Positions 54,758 to 63,271 of a DNA stretch of 64,000 nt are shown here, one piece after another (within the stretch, counting starts at the first letter, position 1; the number at the start of each line of letters is the position of its first letter). The stretch is taken from positions 19,373-83,372 of the forward strand of contig CAUUJV010000008.1 of assembly GCA_963545565.1 (NCBI GenBank). The letters run 5' to 3'. The DNA is from CAUUJV01 sp963545565 (GTDB lineage: Bacteria; Actinomycetota; Actinomycetes; Actinomycetales; Bifidobacteriaceae). Both the position numbers and the translations under genes were made by a program. Under the pieces are notes generated by a model. That model was not told where the DNA came from and ran no database searches. It was given only the letters and a program-made list of their open reading frames with translations.

Positions 54758-55776
54758 TGGTGCGCAGTGTCCGTTCAACGCGGAGTTCACAGAATCAGCC
54801 GTCTAGCTCCTCAGATAAGCCTGCGTCCCGAATTTCGAGGTCTACGGCTTCGTCATCGTTGCATTCGCCTTCCACTAAGCGGTCGGCATCATCTCGAAAT
54901 GTGGCATCATCACGGAACACGAAAAGCGGGTTTGTTGATGCTCGTAGTCTTGATTCTTCACAAACTGTTGCAGAGGTTCTTGACGCCACGGTTAACTCGG
55001 ATTCTGGCTTATTCACGCGCCCCAAAGTTGTTGATTTTCAACAGCGTCGAAAGGAAAAAGCCCGAGCTGCTCGCCAAGCAGTAATCATGCGTGTGGCAAG
55101 TATTGTGCTGGTAATTGTATTGGTAGTAGCTGCAGCATATGCAGCGTTTTTCTCTCCATTGTTTGAATTAGAGACCGCACAAATTACAGTATCTGGTGTA
55201 AATAGTTGGGTTTCTACAAGCAGTATTAAAGATATCGCTGCTAAACAAAGTGGAAAATCGTTGCTTCTTGTATCTGACGCCGCTTTGGAAACTCAAATAG
55301 AAGATATTCCAGGAGTAAGTAAAGCAACTCTCAATAAGAAATTTCCCCATGCTTTGGCAATCACAGTGAAGACAACTGACCCAGCAGCAATTCTGGTGGC
55401 AACAGACGGTACACAAGTGGCTGTTGACAAAAACGGTGAAACCATCACAAAAACGGTGACAAATTCTGACGGAATTCCCAATATTTCTGTAGAAGACGTT
55501 GATAAAGCACTAGAAAATCATGCTGTTCAGCAAGCGCTAAAGGTTTTGTCTGCATTATCAGCAGAAACACGTGCCACAATCACTTCGGTTACCGCAAAGA
55601 CTCAAGATTCAATAACGACTGTGATGAACACGGGGTACACCATAATTTGGGGGGATGCAAGCCGTATGAAATTCAAAATTGCAGTGTCTGAGAAGACTAT
55701 TGAGACTCTACAAAGCAGCGGTGAAACCTATAAGACTGTTGATGTTTCTGCTCCAAGCAGGCCAATCGTAAAGTAG
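54757..55776 (+). CDS. ftsQ: Cell division protein FtsQ
   Basis: Bitopic division protein of 339 residues. A long Ser/Arg-rich cytosolic part (1-115) precedes one helix (VIMRVASIVLVIVLVVAAAYAAFF), a POTRA domain (FELETAQITVSGVNSWVSTSSIKDIA) and the FtsQ domain. It joins FtsL in the divisome, outside the membrane. The start overlaps the murC stop (TAATG). It is the last dcw gene here; ftsZ does not follow. Confidence 0.92.
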   Translation: MVRSVRSTRSSQNQPSSSSDKPASRISRSTASSSLHSPSTKRSASSRNVASSRNTKSGFVDARSLDSSQTVAEVLDATVNSDSGLFTRPKVVDFQQRRKEKARAARQAVIMRVASIVLVIVLVVAAAYAAFFSPLFELETAQITVSGVNSWVSTSSIKDIAAKQSGKSLLLVSDAALETQIEDIPGVSKATLNKKFPHALAITVKTTDPAAILVATDGTQVAVDKNGETITKTVTNSDGIPNISVEDVDKALENHAVQQALKVLSALSAETRATITSVTAKTQDSITTVMNTGYTIIWGDASRMKFKIAVSEKTIETLQSSGETYKTVDVSAPSRPIVK

Positions 55777-55802
55777 CCTGCTAAGTATAACTGCCGAGTA
55801 TA

Positions 55803-55843
55803 AGGAATTTGTGTGAATCCTGCGCGTTCACTTTATAATTCCT
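55803..55843 (+). terminator. Nested hairpin after ftsQ
   Basis: AGGAATT (55803-55809) pairs with AATTCCT (55837-55843), and GTGAA with TTCAC inside it. There is no clean T-run, so this may be a weak terminator or 3' stem at the end of the dcw operon. Confidence 0.45.
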
Positions 55844-55919
55844 CTGCGTATCAATAAAATGGAAGTTCTGGTTATATTTTATGCCTAAAACACGATATGG
55901 CAGATGGAGCTAAAGATTT

Positions 55920-57098
55920 ATGAGTGACGTGGTGATTGTGAGCGTGGCTCGTACTCCCGTTGGTCGTCTTGGTGGTGCTCTTTCTAGTTTTTCTTCTGTT
56001 GAGCTTGGTGTTTTTGCAGCTCGTGCGGCTATTGAGCGCAGTGGTATTCCTGCGCAAGAAATCGATCAGGCTATCTTTGGTAATGTTCTGCAAGCAAATG
56101 GCGGGCAGAATGTTGCTCGCCAGATTGCCCTAAAATCTGGAATGAGTGAGCGAAGCACAGCTATGACCGTTAATGAAGTATGCGGTTCTGGCTTGAAGGC
56201 TGTGCGTTTGGGGCAGGCTGCAATTCTTTTAGGCGATGCCGATGTCGTGGTTGTTGGCGGCACGGAGAGTATGAGTCAAGCTCCTTATTATGCTCCACAT
56301 ATGCGCTTTGGCAACAAGTTTGGCAATGTTGAATTTGTTGATGGCATGTATCGCGATGGACTTTCTGACGCTTTCACTGGCGAGCCAATGGGCATCACTG
56401 CTGAGAATGTGGCTGACTGTTTTAACGTGACGCGTGAACAGCAAGATGAGTTTGCGCTTGAATCTCACCGTCGAGCTGTTCATGCCCGCGCTAATGGTGC
56501 TTTCGATAGTGAAATTGTGCCTATTAGCGTGCAAACTCGTTCGGGACTAGTGACTATTACCGAAGATGAGGGGCCGCGAGCAGATACTAGTCTTGAAAAA
56601 CTTGCACATTTGAAGCCTTCTTTTAAAGAAGATGGCTCAGTAACTGCCGGCAACTCTAGTCCGATCAATGATGGTGCAGCAGCTCTTGTGCTCATGCGTA
56701 AATCTTTGGCAGAAGAGCGCGGTATAAATTACGTTGCTGAGATCGTCGGCTTTAAGGAGCAAGGAATTTCCCCAGATTTTATGGGATACGCTCCAAAGCG
56801 CGTGATTGAAAGTATGCTAGCTGCCACTGAAATTTCGATGGATGATATTGATCTCTTTGAGGTTAATGAGGCTTTTGCTGCTCAGACTATAGCTGTGGTA
56901 AATCAGCTTGAAATCCCTTCAAATAAACTCAACATATATGGAGGCGCAATTGCTCTTGGACACCCGCTTGGAGCTTCTGGAGCGCGCGTTCTTACAACTC
57001 TCGTTCATGCGTTGAAACGTGAACAGAAGACTAATGGCGTTGCGGCCTTGTGCATTGGCGGCGGTATAGGTATTGCTATGCAGATTAAAGCTCACTAG
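55920..57098 (+). CDS. Acetyl-CoA C-acetyltransferase (thiolase)
   Basis: Condenses two acetyl-CoA to acetoacetyl-CoA, the first step of the mevalonate route; 392 residues, cytosolic. The nucleophilic Cys lies in NEVCGSGLKAV (about residue 88), the catalytic His in GGAIALGHPLGASGARV, and the second Cys in ALCIGGGIGIAMQIK. It lies upstream of HMG-CoA reductase and synthase genes on the same strand, supporting biosynthetic rather than degradative use. Confidence 0.95.
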   Translation: MSDVVIVSVARTPVGRLGGALSSFSSVELGVFAARAAIERSGIPAQEIDQAIFGNVLQANGGQNVARQIALKSGMSERSTAMTVNEVCGSGLKAVRLGQAAILLGDADVVVVGGTESMSQAPYYAPHMRFGNKFGNVEFVDGMYRDGLSDAFTGEPMGITAENVADCFNVTREQQDEFALESHRRAVHARANGAFDSEIVPISVQTRSGLVTITEDEGPRADTSLEKLAHLKPSFKEDGSVTAGNSSPINDGAAALVLMRKSLAEERGINYVAEIVGFKEQGISPDFMGYAPKRVIESMLAATEISMDDIDLFEVNEAFAAQTIAVVNQLEIPSNKLNIYGGAIALGHPLGASGARVLTTLVHALKREQKTNGVAALCIGGGIGIAMQIKAH

Positions 57099-57170
57099 AT
57101 TGCCATTATTGTGATTAGTTAAATAGTTAAAAGAGCCTAGTCGAGATAGGTTGGCAAGGGAGAAAATGCT

Positions 57171-58505
57171 ATGACTTGTAAGTTTTATCAGATGTCTCCT
57201 GAAACGCGCATTATTTTCTTGCAAGATCAAGGTCTTATCGATGTAGAAACTGCCCAATCTTTGCGGTTGAGTCTTTCCAGTTCTGCTTTACCTGTTGACA
57301 TAGCTGATTCACTGATTGAAAACCAGATTGGTCAATTTGCTCTTCCCCTAGGGTTAGTACGTAATTTATCTGTTAACGGAAAGAAATATCAGGTTCCGCT
57401 GGCTGTTGAAGAACCATCCGTTGTTGCTGCAGCAAATAATGGAGCGCGTATTGCGAATATGAGTGGGGGAGTTACTGCTTCAAGCATGCCGCATCGAGTT
57501 AAGGCTGAGATTATTTTTCGTGATATTGCAAGCGACGGCGCGAATAGCAACCCCGGTGCGGCGAGTAGCAGTGATTATGGTGAAGTTATGAATTTGGATT
57601 CTGCTATCCGCACCCTTGCTGAGCATATGGACGATATTTACACAATTGCTGAAAAATCGCATCCCTCAATTGTGAAGCGTGGGGGCGGTCTGCGCGATGT
57701 TACCTTCGAACCGATTGGTGACTTTCTTAAAATTGTGCTGAGCATCGATCCACAAGCTGCGATGGGTGCAAATATTGTCAATACAATTGCTGAAGCAGTT
57801 GCAGGTGCTATTAGCGAATGGTTGGATGCAACACCGCTGGTGGCAATTTTGACCAATGCGAGTGAGTCACTCACTGTTGCACAAGTTTCGCTTGATGTCT
57901 CAACACTTGCTACTTCAACTTTTACAGGTATTGAAATTGCGCAAAGAATTGCAGCTCTCAGTGACTTAGCATGTGTAGATGTGGATCGTGCAGTTACACA
58001 TAATAAAGGCATCATGAATGGGATTGCTTCCGCTGTTTTAGCTTCAGGCAACGATGCCCGCGCGGTAGAAGCAGGAGTCCATGCTTTTGCATCGCAAACT
58101 GGGCAGTATATGCCTCTTTCGAGATGGCGTGTAGATAGAAAGAAAAATACGCTTGAGGGGCGTATTGAGTTGCCTTTGCAGGTAGGAGTTATGGGTGGTG
58201 CAATGAGTTCGCTTCCAATGGCTCGCGTAGTTTCTCGTATTGGTGAGTATGGCGTTGAGAGCACAGATACTCTGCGTAATGTGTTGGCTTCTCTTGGGCT
58301 TGTTCAGAACCTTGCAGCACTGCGAGCTCTTGCCGGGCCTGGAATTCAAGCGGGACATATGAAGCTTCACGCTCGTTCACTTGCTATTTCTGCAGGAGCG
58401 CATGGTGAAGAAATAGCCCAAGTTGCACAGGCTTTGAGTAAGCTTGACAAGAACCTTGAGAATGCTCAGCGTGAATTAGATAGAATTCGTACAGAACACG
58501 AATAA
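57171..58505 (+). CDS. mvaA: Hydroxymethylglutaryl-CoA reductase, class II
   Basis: Reduces HMG-CoA to mevalonate, 444 residues, cytosolic with no membrane domain. Class II features are ENQIGQFALPLGLVRNLSVNG, VPLAVEEPSVVAAANNGARI with the catalytic Glu, RAVTHNKGIMNGIASAVLASGND with the catalytic Lys and Asp, and a late HARSLAISAGA. It lies between thiolase and HMG-CoA synthase, in an operon-like order. GGGAG lies 11 bases upstream of the ATG. Confidence 0.95.
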   Translation: MTCKFYQMSPETRIIFLQDQGLIDVETAQSLRLSLSSSALPVDIADSLIENQIGQFALPLGLVRNLSVNGKKYQVPLAVEEPSVVAAANNGARIANMSGGVTASSMPHRVKAEIIFRDIASDGANSNPGAASSSDYGEVMNLDSAIRTLAEHMDDIYTIAEKSHPSIVKRGGGLRDVTFEPIGDFLKIVLSIDPQAAMGANIVNTIAEAVAGAISEWLDATPLVAILTNASESLTVAQVSLDVSTLATSTFTGIEIAQRIAALSDLACVDVDRAVTHNKGIMNGIASAVLASGNDARAVEAGVHAFASQTGQYMPLSRWRVDRKKNTLEGRIELPLQVGVMGGAMSSLPMARVVSRIGEYGVESTDTLRNVLASLGLVQNLAALRALAGPGIQAGHMKLHARSLAISAGAHGEEIAQVAQALSKLDKNLENAQRELDRIRTEHE

Positions 58506-58530
58506 TTTTGAATCTGGGGAGATTACCCAC

Positions 58531-59715
58531 GTGGAAAATAAAGTTATTGGTATAGATTCTTTTGGTCTCTACACTCCTAATTTTTATATTGATTTACGAG
58601 ATCTTGCACAGTATCGCGGAGTAGACCCAGATAAATACACTGTTGGTATTGGTCAAGATGAGCAGGCGGTTGCGCCGTCCAGCCAAGATATTGTGACGAT
58701 GGGTGCAGCGGCAGCACGAGAAGCCCTCGATGGTTTTACACCAGAGGAATTAGACGCAATTGGTCTGCTGATTGTGGGCACAGAAACAGGAATTGATGCG
58801 AGTAAGGCGAGTGCTGTTTATATTCATCATTTGCTTGGGCTTTCACCGTGGGTACGCAGCATAGAAATCAAAGAAGCGTGCTTTGGCGGTACAGCAGGCG
58901 TTCTTATGGCACGTGATTATGTGGCAGCACATCCAGGAAAGTCTGCTCTCGTTATTGCTTCCGATATTGCTCGGTATGGCCTTGAAACTAGTGGAGAAGT
59001 GACGCAGGGAGCTGGGTCAGTTGCAATGGTGGTTGCTGAGAATCCTCGCATTATGCGTCTCAATAATGATGGTGTTGCGATGTCTGCTGATGCTCAGGAT
59101 TTTTGGCGCCCGGTTTACCAAGACTATGCACTCGCTCGTGGTAAGTTCTCTACTGAACTTTATATTCGGTTCTTTGAAGAAATTTGGGATCGCTATTCTC
59201 AAGAAACTGTACAAACACTCGATAACTTCGACGCACTCTGCTTCCATCTGCCGTACAGCAAGATGGGGTCAAAAGCATTTGCAACAATTTTGCCGACTGT
59301 TTCGCAAGACAGGCGAGATCAGTTTAACGATCGGTATCGCTACAGCACTTTGTATGGCCGCCGAATTGGCAATATTTACACTGGGTCGTTGTGGTTGAGT
59401 GTGTTGTCTCTGCTTGAAAACGATGATTCGCTCACAGATGACGATGTGCTTGGCTTGTTCTCCTACGGTTCGGGAGCAGTGGGAGAGCTCTTCAGCGCGA
59501 CCCTTACTCCTGGCTTTAGATCATGGCTGAAACACGACGCGCATGAGGAAATGCTTGATGCTCGCACTCGTTTGACCATATCTGAATATGAAAAGGTTTA
59601 TGCTGATAAAGTCCCATACTCTGTGCAAGATTACGAATCCGACCCGCAGATGTATTCCGAGCCATTTGTGTTGAGGGGGGTAAAGAATCAGGAACGCCAG
59701 TACAAGGCACTGTAG
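58531..59715 (+). CDS. mvaS: Hydroxymethylglutaryl-CoA synthase
   Basis: Joins acetoacetyl-CoA and acetyl-CoA to HMG-CoA, 394 residues. GTG start with GGGGAG upstream. IGIDSFGLYTPNFYIDLRDLA opens the protein, the catalytic Cys lies in EIKEACFGGTAGVLMARDYV, with the Glu in LIVGTETGIDASK, and the His in CFHLPYSKMGSKAF. Length matches bacterial enzymes. It completes the three-step upper mevalonate set. No lower-pathway genes are in the window. Confidence 0.95.
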   Translation: MENKVIGIDSFGLYTPNFYIDLRDLAQYRGVDPDKYTVGIGQDEQAVAPSSQDIVTMGAAAAREALDGFTPEELDAIGLLIVGTETGIDASKASAVYIHHLLGLSPWVRSIEIKEACFGGTAGVLMARDYVAAHPGKSALVIASDIARYGLETSGEVTQGAGSVAMVVAENPRIMRLNNDGVAMSADAQDFWRPVYQDYALARGKFSTELYIRFFEEIWDRYSQETVQTLDNFDALCFHLPYSKMGSKAFATILPTVSQDRRDQFNDRYRYSTLYGRRIGNIYTGSLWLSVLSLLENDDSLTDDDVLGLFSYGSGAVGELFSATLTPGFRSWLKHDAHEEMLDARTRLTISEYEKVYADKVPYSVQDYESDPQMYSEPFVLRGVKNQERQYKAL

Positions 59716-59798
59716 CTTAAGGTGTTGAAGTTTAAGGTACTGGATTCAAGATACTAGAGTTCGAGACGCGGCAGCTCACTTTTTCTATTTTTTCTTTC

Positions 59799-60287
59799 TC
59801 ACTTTTTCGGCATTGATGTTTCGGTGTTGATAATGATGGTTACAGGGCCATCATTTGTCAGCGACACATTCATGTGAGAGCCGAATATGCCTTCTTTAAC
59901 GGGAAGATTATATTCGGTGCGCAGTGTGTCGTTGAGCTGTTTCCAGAGCTGTTGTGCGTGAGCCGGTTCGCCTGCAGAGATGAAGCTGGGATGATTTCCT
60001 TTGTGAATGTCGGCATACAGAGTGAATTGAGAAATAGAAAGTATTTCACCGTTCACATCGAGCACACTACGATTCATTTTGCCATTTTCATCTTCGAAAA
60101 TGCGCATATTTGCAATCTTGCGAGCTGCCCAATTAACTTTATTGTCGGAGTCTGAATCTTCAATTCCAACAAGCAAAACTAAGCCGTGTGAAATTGACTG
60201 TGTCTTAAAATCGAGAGTTTCAGGAATATCGCTTTCGGGTTCAATGGAGACGGAAGCTTGAGAAACCTTTTGAAGAACTATGCGCAT
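59799..60287 (-). CDS. dtd: D-aminoacyl-tRNA deacylase
   Basis: Removes D-amino acids (and glycine mischarged on tRNA-Ala) from tRNAs, 162 residues. The start is MRIVLQKVSQASVSI at 60287; the longer frame reads through a degenerate repeat. The catalytic motif SQFTLYAD and the chiral-proofreading motif NDGPVTIII are intact. An extra ~14-residue loop after SVSI (ESDIPETLDFKTQS) is longer than in most relatives. It is a single gene facing mvaS. Confidence 0.94.
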   Translation of the reverse strand: MRIVLQKVSQASVSIEPESDIPETLDFKTQSISHGLVLLVGIEDSDSDNKVNWAARKIANMRIFEDENGKMNRSVLDVNGEILSISQFTLYADIHKGNHPSFISAGEPAHAQQLWKQLNDTLRTEYNLPVKEGIFGSHMNVSLTNDGPVTIIINTETSMPKK

Positions 60288-60309
60288 GCACATGATTATA
60301 AGCAGTGGA

Positions 60310-60410
60310 GTTACGAAACTAGCGAAGGTAGCAACTGGCGAAAAGTAGCTGGCAAAGGCAGCAAAAACTAGTGAAAGTGGTAAAATTGGCGAGAGTAGCA
60401 AAATTCACTG
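60310..60410. repeat. Degenerate 16-18 bp tandem repeat upstream of dtd
   Basis: About five imperfect copies of a unit like CTGGCGAAAAGTAGCAAA lie between the dtd start and the ssrA gene. They include the dtd promoter region. Copies differ at several positions; the length varies between 16 and 18. Confidence 0.6.
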
Positions 60411-60515
60411 GAATAAAACGCCTAACCATTGTGTTATAAAACATGCTAGGCTAAAGAGTCATGTCAGGCTTAAGAGCTTTGATAATTGAAAATTGAAGAA
60501 TTGAAAAATAAATAA

Positions 60516-60911
60516 GGGGTCGATCGGTTTCGACGGTGATCTGTTCGTCGCAGGGAAGCGTGCCGAGAACGCGGGGGTCCACTCGTTAATGTCCCACCCG
60601 CAAGAATTAAGTGCTAAATCTAACCGCACTGAGTTCGCTCTCGCTGCCTAAGCTTCGCGCTAGGACTAACCAGTGAGCAGCTGCTCCGTTCACTCCACCT
60701 CGTCTTTGGGTGGAAGCTGAGCGTCATTAAGAAGACTCGCTCGAATCATTGCGTCACAGGGTAGTTCGGGGACTTTTTCTGTGAATATGCTCGTCAACAG
60801 TTGTTTGCGACACAGTTGGGAGCAGATAAATTGCCATCAGGCCAGCAAACTACGCACGTAGAAGACTGAGGGTACAGTCATCGGACGCGGGTTCAATTCC
60901 CGCCGGCTCCA
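60516..60911 (+). ncRNA. ssrA: tmRNA
   Basis: Rescues stalled ribosomes by trans-translation with SmpB. The 5' end GGGGTCGATCGG and the 3' end GGTTCAATTCCCGCCGGCTCCA form the tRNA-like acceptor: GGGGTCG pairs with CGGCTCC. The tag frame at 60613-60651 reads AKSNRTEFALAA-stop, the tag known from bifidobacteria. CCA is not fully encoded. A strong terminator follows. The 3' end is a common phage integration site, and phage genes start just beyond. Confidence 0.97.
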
Positions 60912-60918
60912 CGGTTTC

Positions 60919-60943
60919 AAAGCCCCTAGAAATAGGGGCTTTT
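60919..60943 (+). terminator. ssrA terminator
   Basis: AAAGCCCCTA (60919-60928) and TAGGGGCTTT (60933-60942) form a perfect 10-bp stem with a GAAA loop and a T-run at its end. Confidence 0.95.
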
Positions 60944-61089
60944 GCCTTATATTGCAACGGCTCTCGGCTTTTTTGTTTTCACTGGATTTCACTCATTTTC
61001 ACTCTATTTCACTCTAAAATGTGGGCAAAATGTGGGCAGAGAATATCCTTGTCTATTCCATAAATTTTTAATGTTTTTGAGTATTTACC

Positions 61090-61118
61090 TTGCATAACTA
61101 ACATAGCTGTGCTATGAT
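61090..61118 (+). promoter_or_regulatory. Strong housekeeping-type promoter in the prophage
   Basis: TTGCAT (61090-61095) and TATGAT (61113-61118) are separated by exactly 17 bases. The small gene at 61145, with an excellent ribosome site, lies right downstream. Confidence 0.75.
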
Positions 61119-61144
61119 TATTGTTGTAAGGAAAGGAGGTGAGA

Positions 61145-61303
61145 ATGGACAACATCTGGAACGCAATCAGCGCAATAAGCTCCCTGATTGCCTCAACAGT
61201 CGCATTGATACACTCATCTACGAAATCAATAAGACTAACAAGAAATAAAAAACGAGAGGTTCCAAATACACCAACTATCTGGAACCTCTCCATTCCAGAC
61301 TAG
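61145..61303 (+). CDS. Small membrane-associated prophage protein, unknown function
   Basis: Protein of 52 residues starting MDNIWNAISAISSLIAST. Residues 5-24 form one hydrophobic stretch, followed by a basic segment (STKSIRLTRNKKRE). AAGGAGGTGA directly upstream and a near-consensus promoter suggest strong expression. The form resembles small membrane toxins or holin-like phage peptides, but I recognise no family. A reverse-strand terminator overlaps its last codons. Confidence 0.6.
   Translation: MDNIWNAISAISSLIASTVALIHSSTKSIRLTRNKKREVPNTPTIWNLSIPD
61245..61285 (-). terminator. Reverse-strand terminator overlapping the small gene
   Basis: GAGAGGTTCCA and TGGAACCTCTC (61253-61263 and 61279-61289 by the forward strand) form a perfect 11-bp stem. 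On the reverse strand the second arm is followed by GTTTTTTATTTC, so it would stop transcription coming from the phage genes on that strand. Confidence 0.7.
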
Positions 61304-61315
61304 TCCACACCACTC

Positions 61316-61456
61316 ATGAAAACAAACACATATAAATACGCTTCCCTCGCATGCGGTATCGCAGGAGCAGCACTCGCTTTTTGGAATGCTCCAGCAGCCG
61401 CGCTAATGGCACTCGCTGCAGGCGTCCTCGGATATGTGGCAGGACGTACACAATGA
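61316..61456 (+). CDS. Small hydrophobic prophage protein, holin-like
   Basis: Protein of 46 residues starting MKTNTYKYASLACGIAGAAL. Nearly all of residues 8-42 are hydrophobic and Ala/Gly-rich (two short helices around FWNAP), so it is a membrane peptide. There is no clear ribosome site, but its stop overlaps the next gene's start (ATGA), which favours a real gene. Its place beside an endolysin suggests a holin; this is inference. Confidence 0.5.
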   Translation: MKTNTYKYASLACGIAGAALAFWNAPAAALMALAAGVLGYVAGRTQ

Positions 61457-61650
61457 GCACAATGCAGTACCTCAGTTTTACACAAGTAGCTCAACTGCTA
61501 GGTATTACTACAGGAGCGTTGGGTAGTCTATCATTGCCTGAACCTGATGCGCTTATCGGGCGTACGCGTGGCTGGAAGCAATCAACTATCGAGCAGTGGA
61601 ATATGCAGCGACCCGGCAAGGGGAATAGAACACCTCGCAAGAAACAATAA
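61453..61650 (+). CDS. Small helix-turn-helix protein (AlpA/excisionase-like)
   Basis: Protein of 65 residues. YLSFTQVAQLLGITTGALGSLSLPEPDALIGRTRGWKQSTIEQW is a winged helix-turn-helix of the MerR/AlpA/excisionase type common in actinobacterial phages, and the tail is basic. The ATG overlaps the preceding stop. It may regulate phage genes or help excision. The longer frame from 61351 is rejected since it runs through the upstream gene in another phase. Confidence 0.65.
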   Translation: MSTMQYLSFTQVAQLLGITTGALGSLSLPEPDALIGRTRGWKQSTIEQWNMQRPGKGNRTPRKKQ

Positions 61651-61664
61651 AAAGACGCGAAAAA

Positions 61665-61699
61665 TGCCCCCACCTTCCACAAACTGGAGAGCAGGGGCA
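61665..61699. terminator. Bidirectional terminator between HTH and amidase genes
   Basis: TGCCCC (61665-61670) pairs with GGGGCA (61694-61699), and CTTCCA with TGGAGAG inside. The forward side is followed by a T-rich run at about 61704, and the reverse side by TTTTT. It separates two convergent genes. Confidence 0.85.
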
Positions 61700-61710
61700 A
61701 AACTATTTTT

Positions 61711-62619
61711 TTAGCTACGACGGTTAACCGCGTCCATGAGACGGGTAGCCCAAGGAGCTGAATTAGATCCGAATTTGAACGTTGGCATATCGTTTCCGGT
61801 GGCTTGCTTGTATGCGTCGCGCAACGCGGTTACTTCGTCCGGATGCTGTAATGGGTGGATAAACGCACCATCCCAATACACTAAATAGGATTCGTCGTTA
61901 GGTTGAATAATCGCTGCAACCATTTCGTTTACACTTTCTGTCTGTGCTGAACCAGTGTTCAGAATATTATTTGCTTGACTAATGATTTCTTCCCACCGAA
62001 GCGGGTTGGGGGCTTTGTCTGGGCATGCTGGATGCGTATACGGGTAGACTTCTCGATGCAAGAACACGTTTTTACCATGCTCTAGCTTGCTCCACCCGTA
62101 ACGCCGCGCAATATCCGCACACAGTCGCGCAGACGCTTGCACGCATTGATCTGTATTCGCTGCGCTACTGATACCGCCTTGATGCTCAATACTTATAGAC
62201 TTGTTGTTGCTTGCCATGGAGCCATCAGCCCACGCGGCTTGCGACTCGTCCACGTACTGGTGGATTGTGCCGTCACCACCGACGCCGTATGTGCTGGATG
62301 CTTTCGCGTTAGAGCGTTGAAAAGTGGAATCAGTGCCCGCGAGATACCCTGCCATGATGTGCAGTGTGATGTATTGAACTGTTTGGCCGCTCCTGCTCGA
62401 TGAATGGTTGGGACTTCCCACCCATGAGCGAGGAAAATACAGTGTGTAAGCAACAGTCACACCCTCGGGATGCGTATTCTCTGTGCTGTTTGATTGCCCG
62501 TCAGGAGCAACCAACACATTACCCACAGCTTCCTCACTCAAGGTGTAAACAGGAGCTCCCATCGCATCCACACCGGACTGAATGCGATTAATGATAGTAA
62601 CTTGTTCGCCACTAATCAT
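61711..62619 (-). CDS. Phage endolysin (amidase) fused to the start of a head-tail joining protein
   Basis: Protein of 302 residues. Residues ~1-66 (MISGEQVTIINRIQSGVDAM to ...VAYTLYFPRSWV) look like a phage head-closure/head-tail joining protein. From ~67 (GSPNHSSSRSGQTVQYITLHIMAG) it is an Amidase_2/PGRP-type N-acetylmuramoyl-L-alanine amidase; His in ITLHIM and HREVYPYTHPACPD, and the GVGGDGTIHQYVDES motif, fit the zinc site. A C-terminal region of ~85 residues may bind the wall. The start overlaps the upstream connector gene (ATGA). Joining these two normally distant genes suggests a deletion of all tail genes. The fusion has no stop, so it may be expressed. Confidence 0.8.
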   Translation of the reverse strand: MISGEQVTIINRIQSGVDAMGAPVYTLSEEAVGNVLVAPDGQSNSTENTHPEGVTVAYTLYFPRSWVGSPNHSSSRSGQTVQYITLHIMAGYLAGTDSTFQRSNAKASSTYGVGGDGTIHQYVDESQAAWADGSMASNNKSISIEHQGGISSAANTDQCVQASARLCADIARRYGWSKLEHGKNVFLHREVYPYTHPACPDKAPNPLRWEEIISQANNILNTGSAQTESVNEMVAAIIQPNDESYLVYWDGAFIHPLQHPDEVTALRDAYKQATGNDMPTFKFGSNSAPWATRLMDAVNRRS

Positions 62620-62999
62620 GAGCTATCACCCATAAGAATGTGGAAAGCTCGTTGACCAAGTAAACCCAGTTGCTTACGTTCAGCACGTAAAAGATAAAGC
62701 GCGCCATCACTGTTTGCGAACGTGAAACTCTGGTTAAAAGGCCCCGCCGCCATAGAGGTTTGAGACACCCCATCAGGTACTCCAGACGCGCTCACAGTCA
62801 TCGACCGTTTCACCATGTTGCACACAACACGCTTCAACGTGGCTTTACTAATCTTGTCAGGGTTCACACCCTCATCTAGCAAATACTGTGAGGCGTCAAG
62901 CAGGAGAGTCTTAGCCGTGGTCTTCTCAGATTCTGTGAGAGAGTGCCAGCGAGCTTCCAAATCATCTACGCTTGCGTATGCTTCTGTCAGCTCGCCCAT
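62616..62999 (-). CDS. Phage head-tail connector protein
   Basis: Protein of 127 residues. An all-helical N-terminal half (YASVDDLEARWHSLTESEKTTAKTLLLDASQYLLDEG) and a C-terminal part with SFTFANSDGALYLLRAERKQLGLLGQRAF match the Gp19/Gp15-type connector family of siphophages. It lies next to the capsid genes in the usual order and overlaps the following gene by 4 bases. Confidence 0.75.
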   Translation of the reverse strand: MGELTEAYASVDDLEARWHSLTESEKTTAKTLLLDASQYLLDEGVNPDKISKATLKRVVCNMVKRSMTVSASGVPDGVSQTSMAAGPFNQSFTFANSDGALYLLRAERKQLGLLGQRAFHILMGDSS

Positions 63000-63002
63000 A
63001 CT

Positions 63003-63269
63003 CTACTCTCCAGTCTCTTCTTCCTTAGAAGCTGTTTCCTCAGTAGATTCTGCAGCTTCCTCAGTCTCACCTGACGGCGCGGACTCCATCCACCCAGCAT
63101 CCAATAATGCTTGACGCAAAGCAGCGGCAGTCGTCTTCTCAGGCAAATACGCAACCTTACGAGGTAGAAAATCACTTCCGTCCGGATTAATCAGTTGAAC
63201 AGGAGAATCACGCTGTGAACGATGCTCATCACCGGGAGTCACAACAAGACGTTGAATCAAAGCCGCCAT
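63003..63269 (-). CDS. Small phage protein downstream of the capsid gene, unknown
   Basis: Protein of 88 residues: a first half with AALIQRLVVTPGDEHRSQRDSPVQLINPDG and a helix AAALRQALLDAGW, then a very acidic tail rich in Glu, Ser and Thr. ATG 63269 lies three bases after an in-frame GTG and next to the capsid stop. It resembles the small proteins often found between capsid and connector genes. No specific function is recognised. Confidence 0.6.
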   Translation of the reverse strand: MAALIQRLVVTPGDEHRSQRDSPVQLINPDGSDFLPRKVAYLPEKTTAAALRQALLDAGWMESAPSGETEEAAESTEETASKEEETGE

Positions 63270-63271
63270 CA

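Noticed and set aside
60944..61085. Possible integrase C-terminus or attachment site after ssrA
   Set aside because: Only short repeats are visible and a fragment MWAKCGQ; too little to call an integrase or att site as a feature.
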